A stretch of DNA of 12,105 nt from JBCCGI01 sp039029355. GTDB lineage: Bacteria; Planctomycetota; UBA1135; GCA-002686595. Below, one piece after another: positions 7,188 through 12,105 of the stretch (position 1 is the stretch's first letter; every line of letters starts with the position of its first letter). The stretch is from NCBI GenBank assembly GCA_039029355.1, contig JBCCGI010000154.1, positions 1 to 12,105 of the forward strand, in the 5' to 3' direction. The notes beneath the pieces were generated by a model that was not told the origin of the DNA, did not search any database, and saw only the letters and a list, made by a program, of their open reading frames with translations. The translations under genes and the position numbers were made by a program.

Positions 7188-7550
7188 CGGTGCCTCGTGT
7201 AGCAGATCGAGGTGGGGCGGGGCGCTGCCGTCGGCAGCTCGAGAACGACTCGTGCTCGCAGCGGAGTCCGAGCCCGGGGCGCCGAGCAATCGATCGGCGC
7301 ACGCAGCACTCGAGTCGAGATGAGGCCGGGCGCTGCCGTCGGCAGCTCGAAAACGGTTCGTGCTCGCCGCGGAGTCCACGCCGGGGGCGCCGGACGATCG
7401 AACGCCGCACGCGGCACTCGAATCGATGGCGCTCGACGCCATGCCGAGGCGCTCCCGCCGCGCTTCGCGCCGCCCGCTCCCGCTTCCCTTCGCCTGAAGG
7501 CCGCGTTCGCGTCGGTCGCGGCGTTGCGCTCGCGCCGGCTGATCGGGTTG
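7188..7550. other. 363-bp intra-operon gap holding a tandem repeat
   Basis: Elsewhere in this operon the visible intergenic gaps are under 60 bases, so this gap stands out. Its part nearest the ACT gene is a two-copy direct repeat (listed separately). The rest (7427-7550) is GC-rich and featureless. An ATG at 7558 overlapping the upstream stop opens a 129-residue arginine- and proline-rich frame to 7169; I cannot support it as a gene. Confidence 0.55.
7224..7425. repeat. Direct tandem repeat, 108-bp period, two copies
   Basis: Copy A begins at 7224 and copy B at 7332. Over the first 94 bases of each I count 14 mismatches (about 85 % identity) and no gaps. Both keep an inverted repeat (GCTGCC-GTC-GGCAGC) at the left edge and blocks such as TCGTGCTCGC and GCGGAGTCC. 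The mismatches show no clear third-position bias in any frame, so the region does not look protein-coding although the period is a multiple of three. It lies directly upstream of the ACT gene start. Confidence 0.75.
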
Positions 7551-7856
7551 CTAGCCATCGCTAAGCGGCACCGGGCCGGAGTCGGTCAAGAGGCAGATGC
7601 GGGCGCGCCCGCCGCGCACCTCGACGACGTAGGTGCCGTCGCGTGCGAGCATCTTCGCCAGCGCGCCGCCGGCGGGGCCGGCGGGCGCGGCCGGGGCGGC
7701 GGCGCCTTGCTCGGCCGCGTAGCGGACGCGGATTCCCTTGGCGAAGGCCAGGTCGAGCGCGGCCGGAGTGGCGAGGTCGGCGGGTCCGAGGACCAGCTCC
7801 CCACCATCGGGCAACGCGCGGACCCGCGCCTCGTCGAAGAGATTCTTGCCCGGCAA
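7551..7856 (-). CDS. Small BMC-operon protein of unknown function, shared N-terminal module
   Basis: 101 residues that I do not recognise as a named family. Residues 1-46 (E20-L-V-L...TPAALDLAFAKGIRVR45) align without gaps to E18-R43 of the ACT protein: 11 of 26 identical, with many conservative changes. Residues 47-67 form an Ala/Pro/Gly linker. The C-terminus (DGTYVVEVRGGRARICLLTDSGPVPL) looks like a small beta hairpin. From memory, short segments of this TP-x-A-x(3)-A-x(3)-GI kind occur in other microcompartment-associated proteins. The start is probably TTG at 7856, with AGGGA 6 bases upstream; no ATG is available. It begins 9 bases after the BMC-T stop and in the same frame, so readthrough of that TAG would fuse the two. 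Confidence 0.6.
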   Translation of the reverse strand: MPGKNLFDEARVRALPDGGELVLGPADLATPAALDLAFAKGIRVRYAAEQGAAAPAAPAGPAGGALAKMLARDGTYVVEVRGGRARICLLTDSGPVPLSDG

Positions 7857-7865
7857 CGGGGGTCC

Positions 7866-8462
7866 CTAGAGGTACCGGCCCAGGTCGGGGTGCGGGCGCG
7901 GGATGACCACCTGGCGGGCGAGGGTGCCGGACTCTTCGGCGGAGCGGGCGCCGACCTGGATCGACGAGCGCACGTCGGAGACCTCGCCGGTGAGCGTGAA
8001 GAAGCTCTTGCCGCCGAGCCCGTTGGCGATCCGCAGGTCGAGCAGATCGACGGTGGCGGTCTTGAGCGCCGCGTCGGCGGCGAGCACCGACGAGGCGACC
8101 GTGGTCGTTTCGACCACGCCGACCGCATCGAGCTCGCCGTTGATCTGGCCGCCGGTGCGGCGGAGGCCGGCGCTGATCTGCTCGTGGACCTGCTGGATGT
8201 GGAGCTGGTCGACGAGGTCGTTCCCCGCCAGCTCGGCGCCGCGGCGCAGCGCGGAGCCCACGTCCTGCACGCTTCCGGAGAAGAGCATCACGTACTTGCC
8301 GGGCTGCACCGGCGAGGCGAAGAGCATCTCCACCTCGGCTTCCCACAGCACCGAATCGGCCACCTCCACGCCGCGCGCGACCGAGCAGAGCTCGAGCAGG
8401 CCGATGCAGGTGCCGAGCTCCTTGCCCTCGGGCAGCGCGGGGTTGACGTCGTTGCGCGTCAT
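7866..8462 (-). CDS. BMC-T shell protein (tandem BMC domain, single-layer type)
   Basis: 198 residues with two BMC folds in tandem: domain 1 about 17-105 (GLLELCSVARGVEVADSVL... PGKYVMLFSG) and domain 2 about 110-195 (VGVVETTTVASSVLAADAALK...GKSFFTLTGEVSDV). Three copies form a pseudohexamer tile in the shell facet. The arrangement and motifs match, from memory, BMC-T1 of Haliangium ochraceum (SIARG...VADAALK...GKAFFTLTGELADV). The ATG at 8462 overlaps the preceding BMC-P stop (TGATG), so translation is probably coupled. Confidence 0.9.
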   Translation of the reverse strand: MTRNDVNPALPEGKELGTCIGLLELCSVARGVEVADSVLWEAEVEMLFASPVQPGKYVMLFSGSVQDVGSALRRGAELAGNDLVDQLHIQQVHEQISAGLRRTGGQINGELDAVGVVETTTVASSVLAADAALKTATVDLLDLRIANGLGGKSFFTLTGEVSDVRSSIQVGARSAEESGTLARQVVIPRPHPDLGRYL

Positions 8463-8791
8463 CACTGGTTCCTCGTTTCTGCGGGTTGATCCTGCTCTTG
8501 AACCTGGCCGACGCGCGCGCCGCCCTCGAGCTCCATGCCGTCGATGATGCCGACGATCGCGGTCTGAAAGCCGATGTCCTGCCCACGGCCGATGGCGTGG
8601 CGCGCGGCGCGGCCGAAGACGACGAGCACGCGCTCGCCGGTGCCCGCGCCGATCGTGTCGACCGCGACGACCGTCTCGGCGCCGTCGTCGCCGCCGCGGC
8701 GGAAGGGGCGCACGACGAGGAAGCGCAGCCCCGCGAGGCTCGCGTCCTTCTGCGTCGACCAAATCTGCCCCACCACGGTGCCGACGAGCAT
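8462..8791 (-). CDS. BMC-P pentameric shell vertex protein (EutN/CcmL family), copy 2
   Basis: 109 residues of the EutN/CcmL type, which form pentamers that cap the vertices of the microcompartment shell. Family landmarks: start LVGTVVGQIWSTQKDASLAG, middle VVAVDTIGAGTGERVLVVFGRAAR, end FQTAIVGIIDGMEL. A polar, disordered tail (about 94-109, Gln/Glu-rich) follows the domain. It is clearly paralogous to the protein encoded immediately upstream. Both ends overlap neighbours as TGATG: start at 8791 on the previous stop, stop on the BMC-T start. Confidence 0.92.
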   Translation of the reverse strand: MLVGTVVGQIWSTQKDASLAGLRFLVVRPFRRGGDDGAETVVAVDTIGAGTGERVLVVFGRAARHAIGRGQDIGFQTAIVGIIDGMELEGGARVGQVQEQDQPAETRNQ

Positions 8792-9108
8792 CAGTCGGCG
8801 GCCTCCGCGGCGGTGCGCCACTCGGGGTGCTTGGGCACATCGAGGTCGTCGACGATGCCGACGATCGCCGCTTCGAAAGCGAAGTCGCCGTCGCCGCCGC
8901 AGGCGACGCGCGCGGCCTTGCCAAAGGCCACGACGACCTCCTCGCCCAGCTTGGCGCCGATCGGGTCGGCGGCGACGACCGGCTTGACCGGGTCCTCGCC
9001 GGGCTGGATCGCGCGGTCGATGCCCTCGACGACCAGCAAGCGCTTGCCCTCTAGCGTGGCGTCCTTCTTCGTCGCCCACACCTCGCCGATGACCTTGCCG
9101 AGGAACAT
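8791..9108 (-). CDS. BMC-P pentameric shell vertex protein (EutN/CcmL family), copy 1
   Basis: 105 residues. The start FLGKVIGEVWATKKDATLEG, middle PVVAADPIGAKLGEEVVVAFGKAAR and end FEAAIVGIVDDLDV are standard EutN/CcmL features. A short tail (about 92-105: KHPEWRTAAEAAD) is unlike that of the second copy. Two or more non-identical vertex proteins are common in BMC operons and may give vertices of different composition. The ATG at 9108 overlaps the stop of the stacking BMC-T gene by one base. Confidence 0.92.
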   Translation of the reverse strand: MFLGKVIGEVWATKKDATLEGKRLLVVEGIDRAIQPGEDPVKPVVAADPIGAKLGEEVVVAFGKAARVACGGDGDFAFEAAIVGIVDDLDVPKHPEWRTAAEAAD

Positions 9109-9755
9109 CAGTCGAGCCCCTCGTGCGGGCGTCCGGCGACGCCGTCGAGGGCGCGGTGGACGGCCTCGACGGCGGCGTCGATCGCGGCGTCGGTGCCCGC
9201 GAGCCGCAGGCGTCCCACCGCGCCGTTGTTGCCGACGCCCACGATGCGGATCGGCGCCGCCTTCTCGGCCTCGTTGGCCGCAAGCAGCACCCAGATCGCC
9301 GGGTTGACCTCGAGCGTGTAGAGCGTGTCACGCCCCAGCACGAGCATGCCGGAGCGCGTCCGGTTGATCATCATCGCCTGGTGATCGTCGATCTGGCGGA
9401 TGACCTCGTCGGTCAGGACGTGCGGCTTCAGCTGGTCGTCCGGCTCGACCTTCGCGGCCTGCAGCACCCGCCGCCCCGCCTCGCGCACCTGCCCCTGGTC
9501 GGACGCGTGCACCTCGAGCGTGCCGTAGGAGCGCTCGGTGATCAGCGCGCCGGGCGTGACCTCGCAGGCTTTGAGCGCGACGTCGAGGAGCCGGTTGATG
9601 ACGATGCCCGGGCGTACCTCGAGCCAAAACGCGCTCTCCCCGGAGATCGGGAAGTAGCCGTCGGAGTTGGCCGCGACGGTCGCGGCGAACTGCGGCTGCA
9701 TCTGGTCGAGGACCAGGGCACCGCGGAGTTCGATCGCCTTGGAGGAGACGGGCAT
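9108..9755 (-). CDS. BMC-T shell protein, double-stacking gated type (CsoS1D-like)
   Basis: 215 residues. The sequence (LVLDQMQPQFAATVA, WLEVRPGIVINRLLDVALK, ITERSYGTLEVH, LEVNPAIWVLLAANEAEKAA) matches, from memory, the Haliangium ochraceum BMC-T2/T3 group, whose trimers stack face to face and have a pore that can open or shut. The adjacent Glu74-Arg75 pair corresponds to the conserved gate residues of this group. It would be the main route for bulkier metabolites into the shell. The ATG at 9755 lies 19 bases after the BMC-H stop; no strong ribosome-binding site is visible. Its stop overlaps the next start as TGATG. Confidence 0.9.
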   Translation of the reverse strand: MPVSSKAIELRGALVLDQMQPQFAATVAANSDGYFPISGESAFWLEVRPGIVINRLLDVALKACEVTPGALITERSYGTLEVHASDQGQVREAGRRVLQAAKVEPDDQLKPHVLTDEVIRQIDDHQAMMINRTRSGMLVLGRDTLYTLEVNPAIWVLLAANEAEKAAPIRIVGVGNNGAVGRLRLAGTDAAIDAAVEAVHRALDGVAGRPHEGLD

Positions 9756-9774
9756 ACCGGCTCGTTAGGGGGCC

Positions 9775-10065
9775 TTACTTCTTCTCCGGGACCTCGGGCA
9801 GGAGGCTCTCGAGGTCGTCGGCGGGACGCGGGATCACGTGTACGGAGATCAGCTCCCCCACGCGCCGCGCCGCGGCCGCGCCGGCCTCGGTGGCCGCCTT
9901 CACGGCGCCCACCTCGCCGCGCACCATCACGGTGATCAGCGCTCCGCCGGACTTCTCCTTGCCGAGCAGCGTCACCTTGGCCGCCTTGCACATCGCGTCG
10001 GCCGCCTCGACGGCGCCGACGATGCCGCGGGTCTCAATGAGCCCGAGCGCAATCAGGTCTTCCAT
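9775..10065 (-). CDS. BMC-H hexameric shell protein (PduA/CcmK family)
   Basis: 96 residues, the usual size for the single-domain hexamer that tiles most of the shell. Landmarks: ALGLIETRG at the start, the tiling lysine K27 in ADAMCKAAK, pore loop K38-S39-G40-G41, and the edge arginine R80 in HVIPRP. It is close, from memory, to the Haliangium ochraceum BMC-H (ALGMIEVRGFVGMVEAADAM...KTGGG). The C-terminal tail is short and charged. The ATG at 10065 has only a weak ribosome-binding site. The partial gene upstream ends 57 bases before it. Confidence 0.93.
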   Translation of the reverse strand: MEDLIALGLIETRGIVGAVEAADAMCKAAKVTLLGKEKSGGALITVMVRGEVGAVKAATEAGAAAARRVGELISVHVIPRPADDLESLLPEVPEKK

Positions 10066-10122
10066 GGGTCAACTAGAGTCAGGTGTGAAAACGTGTGAAC
10101 GGGAGGGCGACGCCGCCGGAGC

Positions 10123-10218
10123 TCAGGCGTTACAGGCTCCGGTCGCGACGTCGTGATGGGGGCAGCCCTTGCACGGGCCGAGCGGACAGCCGCTCCCCGC
10201 GTTGGCCAGGATGCCGTG
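10123..10218 (-). CDS. C-terminal fragment of an unidentified gene with a Cys motif (cut at the join)
   Basis: A frame different from that of the epimerase runs to TGA at 10123-10125 and encodes HGILANAGSG, then CPLGPCKGCPHHD, then VATGACNA. Four cysteines are spaced C-x4-C-x2-C-x9-C, with two histidines, which suggests metal or Fe-S binding. Codon use is GC-rich like the BMC genes. The preceding codons belong to the epimerase DNA, so the gene is cut near 10,219. Its position just ahead of BMC-H in the same direction suggests it was part of the BMC operon, possibly the C-terminus of a cargo enzyme. I cannot name it, and the fragment could be a chance frame. Confidence 0.45.
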   Translation of the reverse strand, partial: HGILANAGSGCPLGPCKGCPHHDVATGACNA

Positions 10219-11359
10219 CTTTCCACGGTCCTGCCTGGTCTTCCGAGAGCCTGGGGATTCCAGCTCGATCTGTACACCAATGCCATTCGCCAAGGTTTTG
10301 ATCTTTGATCTTGTTCTTAATAGAGGACCAACAACTTAAAGCAGCGGATTTAAAGGCCTCTTCCCCGGTCAATTCCCAGGCATTCCAAAAACCAACAACA
10401 GCTTCGGCCTGGGGCCACCAATGCTTATCAGAATCCAATATACTTTCTTTGAGTTCGTTAAAAATTGCACCGTCTTCATCAGTTCCTGAGTTCAGAACTG
10501 CTCGTGCCATTTGCATGGAAGGGGCAACCACTCTTTGGAGCAGTCGGGAATCCCCCAGAAGTTCAGCAGCCTCTACCAGTAGCCAACTGCACTCTATATC
10601 ATGCCCAAAGGATATTTCGTTTGATTTCAACTGCCATCTTTCATCAAAAAACAGCTTTAAGTGGCCCGTGGAGTGATCGATAAATTTGTCGAGGAAACAC
10701 AAGATTAGTTCCTTTAACTTATGGCCGACTTTGTCCTCTCTGGAAGCTCGAAAAAGATTGGTGTATGCTTCAAGAATGTGAAGATGCGTATTCATAGTCT
10801 TGGCCTCGTTGGCATCCTTGGTGCTTAGCCTCAAGTCATCCAGGAGTTGCCAGTTGCGTCCGAAAGCTTCCAAATATCCACCTTCCACCTTGTCTGCACT
10901 ATGAGCCTCGACCAGGTGGAAGATCGCGTTGGCTTGTTTCAGGGCGGTTTCATCTTCGGTCAAAAGGTAGTATTCAGAAAAGGCATAAATGGCAAAGGCT
11001 TGGGCATAGATCTGTTTTTTGGTTAGCACAGGTTGGCCGGCAACGTCTAACATCCAAAAGACACCTCCGTCAACAGGATCCAGAAAATACTGCGTAATAT
11101 ATTCGTAAGCCCGGCGCGCCATCGAGGCATACAATTCGGAATCGGTTGCCCGGGCAGCTGCGGCAAAAGTCCATAAGATGCGAGTATTGAGAATAACACC
11201 TTTATCGGCATCCGGATAGAGCTTTCCTCGTCCGTCCATCCTTCCGTAGAACCCGCCGTTTTGGTTATAGACCATATTCTCCATCCACCAACTCAACAGA
11301 GCACTCAACTCTTCTTCCATTTCCCGTAGAAAGTCTCCTTCGATTTGCTTCAACTTCAT
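10130..11359 (-). CDS. AGE-family epimerase (cellobiose 2-epimerase-like), C-terminus replaced at the join
   Basis: The 409-residue frame is family-like for about 380 residues, to position 10220: NQNGGFYGRMD near the start, KGVILNTRILWTF, MNTHLHILEAYTNL, SFGHDIECSWLL, GEWHW, and last EDQAGPWK. These are landmarks of cellobiose/mannobiose 2-epimerases, (alpha/alpha)6-barrel enzymes that invert C2 of a reducing-end glucose or mannose. The family continues GPWKCPYHN..., whose histidine is catalytic; here GPWK is followed by ARHPGQRGERLSARP, which is the GC-rich BMC-side DNA read out of frame. So the last 20 or so residues and the catalytic His are missing. No Shine-Dalgarno site precedes the ATG at 11359, as is usual in Bacteroidota. 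Confidence 0.85.
   Translation of the reverse strand: MKLKQIEGDFLREMEEELSALLSWWMENMVYNQNGGFYGRMDGRGKLYPDADKGVILNTRILWTFAAAARATDSELYASMARRAYEYITQYFLDPVDGGVFWMLDVAGQPVLTKKQIYAQAFAIYAFSEYYLLTEDETALKQANAIFHLVEAHSADKVEGGYLEAFGRNWQLLDDLRLSTKDANEAKTMNTHLHILEAYTNLFRASREDKVGHKLKELILCFLDKFIDHSTGHLKLFFDERWQLKSNEISFGHDIECSWLLVEAAELLGDSRLLQRVVAPSMQMARAVLNSGTDEDGAIFNELKESILDSDKHWWPQAEAVVGFWNAWELTGEEAFKSAALSCWSSIKNKIKDQNLGEWHWCTDRAGIPRLSEDQAGPWKARHPGQRGERLSARPVQGLPPSRRRDRSL
10219..10220. other. Junction between GC-rich and AT-rich DNA
   Basis: Epimerase homology stops after the GPWK codons (AAA at 10220-10222), and the Cys-motif frame belongs to the BMC side from about 10218. Base composition, codon use and ribosome-binding-site style change here. 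Both flanking genes are truncated by it. No transposon end, tRNA or duplicated target is visible, which points to an assembly chimera or illegitimate recombination. The exact base is uncertain by a few positions. Confidence 0.75.
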
Positions 11360-11598
11360 AGTTTATGAGTTTACTGCCAAGACTCGGCATTTTCTAAATT
11401 CTTTCTGATTAACGCAATCCCGTCGCCGTACCACGAACGCCGTGAGCCAGATGCAACCACCCGTGGACACATTGATGCAGTTGTTGGCCCAACCTAGATC
11501 TGCTGGAAGTTCCTTGAAGTTGAAGTTGTTTTCCTGGCTCCATAGCAATAAACGAATAGCCATAGGGTAATTTAGCCTTTTAATCTCTGTTTTTAAAG

Positions 11599-11616
11599 TT
11601 TTTGGAGATCCAAAAA
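11599..11616 (-). terminator. AT-rich hairpin after the TonB_C gene
   Basis: TTTTTGGA (11599-11606) and TCCAAAAA (11609-11616) are perfectly complementary; with a 4-base loop the stem is 7 bp. It sits about 40 bases beyond the stop of the MORN/TonB_C gene, in the 295-base gap before the epimerase. The stem itself is A/T-rich and no clear T-run follows, so a weak terminator is possible, not certain. The remainder of the gap has one 66-codon frame (11363-11563, minus) without family resemblance. Confidence 0.35.
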
Positions 11617-11654
11617 TTAACAGTATGTCCGGCCTGATTCAGGCGATCGATCCA

Positions 11655-12105
11655 CTATTCCAGTTTGAAGTAAATGGGTATGATCTCTGCTATTTCCTGA
11701 CATTCTTTTGGAGTGTACTTCTTAGCCAATTTAAGAAATTCTTTCATCCCTTCGAGGGCAGCCTCATCACAACCGTAACCCAAAGACTGAACCACATTCA
11801 TCTGTAGGACATTACACTGCTCATCCAAGACGATTTTCAATTTAACGACCCCTTGAATTTCATTATCTCTCGCTGATTCCGGGTAAGGAATCGAAATATG
11901 AGGCCTCTTTCTAATCTCCTTTTTCCGATCGTAGTCGTAGCCAATGATGCCTTCATCGTTTTCGTGATATTCAAACCAGCGGCCTACTTTTTTGCTGGAG
12001 ATTTTCCGACCGTTTTCAAAAGTACTGATCCTTCTTACGTTTCCATTGCCGTCAAATTCTTTCCATTCACCGTGCTTCCGATTTAGAACATATTCTCCAC
12101 GCTCC
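11655..12105 (-). CDS. MORN/YwqK-like repeats plus TonB C-terminal domain, C-terminal part
   Basis: The frame is open from the right edge to TAG at 11655-11657, giving 149 residues with the start outside the window. Residues about 1-60 hold short repeats of the MORN/YwqK kind (GEYVLNRKHGEWKEFDGNGN, TFENGRKI, VGRWFEYHEND). Residues about 68-149 form a TonB C-terminal-like domain: IPYPESARDNEIQG, VVKLKIVLDEQCNV, QSLGYGCDEAALEGMKEF and a final PIYFKLE. Proteins joining these parts are common in Bacteroidota and are probably periplasmic or envelope-associated; the precise role is unknown. Same strand as the epimerase, but function and composition give no link. Confidence 0.8.
   Translation of the reverse strand, partial: ERGEYVLNRKHGEWKEFDGNGNVRRISTFENGRKISSKKVGRWFEYHENDEGIIGYDYDRKKEIRKRPHISIPYPESARDNEIQGVVKLKIVLDEQCNVLQMNVVQSLGYGCDEAALEGMKEFLKLAKKYTPKECQEIAEIIPIYFKLE

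Noticed and set aside
7188..7442. N-terminal extension of the ACT protein to an ATG at 7442
   Set aside because: The added 85 residues are a translation of the tandem repeat (Ser/Ala-rich), while the ATG at 7187 has a good ribosome-binding site and begins the module shared with the neighbouring protein.
7169..7558. 129-residue minus-strand frame whose ATG overlaps the stop of the 101-residue gene
   Set aside because: The start position suits coupling, but the product is Arg/Pro/Ala-rich, spans the tandem repeat, and repeat mismatches show no coding bias in this frame. It also runs into the ACT gene. Kept as a weak possibility only.
11363..11563. 66-residue minus-strand frame between the epimerase and the TonB_C gene
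   Set aside because: No family resemblance, no ribosome-binding site, and it mixes unlike halves. It could be a remnant, but there is nothing to support it.

Overview
The window is two unlike pieces of DNA joined near position 10,219. Positions 1 to about 10,219 are GC-rich, with dense, tightly packed or overlapping genes. The shell proteins, the REP-associated Y1 transposase and the codon use suggest a myxobacterium-like (Myxococcota / former deltaproteobacterial) genome. Positions about 10,220 to 12,105 are much more AT-rich, have no clear Shine-Dalgarno sites and carry a cellobiose-2-epimerase-like gene and a MORN/TonB_C protein, a typical Bacteroidota content. Both the epimerase and a gene on the GC-rich side are cut off at the join, so it is either an assembly chimera or a recombination breakpoint. 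Gene order across it should not be trusted.

Layout of the GC-rich part. The left edge (1-72, minus) is the start of an IS3-family OrfA. Positions 171-390 hold REP-like hairpins, followed by an intact REP-associated tyrosine transposase (526-1185, plus). Facing it is a three-gene minus-strand operon read in the order REC/GAF-like/HD-GYP response regulator (3168-4679), MFS transporter (1866-3122) and NadR-like P-loop ATPase (1205-1855). The 618-bp gap 4680-5297 holds two more copies of the REP-like hairpin and small hairpins behind the next operon.

The centre of interest is a bacterial microcompartment (BMC) operon, minus strand, 10,218 down to 5,298: an unidentified cysteine-motif C-terminus, BMC-H, a double-stacking BMC-T, two BMC-P pentamer proteins, a second BMC-T, a 101-residue unknown protein, an ACT-domain protein and a UPF0210 (DUF711, 'PFL-like') protein. 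The shell set closely resembles, from memory, that of the Haliangium ochraceum BMC. No aldehyde dehydrogenase, phosphotransacylase or other usual metabolosome enzyme is visible; the candidate cargo is the ACT + UPF0210 pair, a widespread duo of unknown function. The ACT protein has an extra N-terminal module of about 45 residues that is also present at the N-terminus of the 101-residue protein. This suggests a shared docking or targeting element and that the UPF0210/ACT pair has been recruited into a microcompartment. Upstream enzymes, if any, are lost at the join.

Part of the reading rests on remembered family sequences; no database search was possible.
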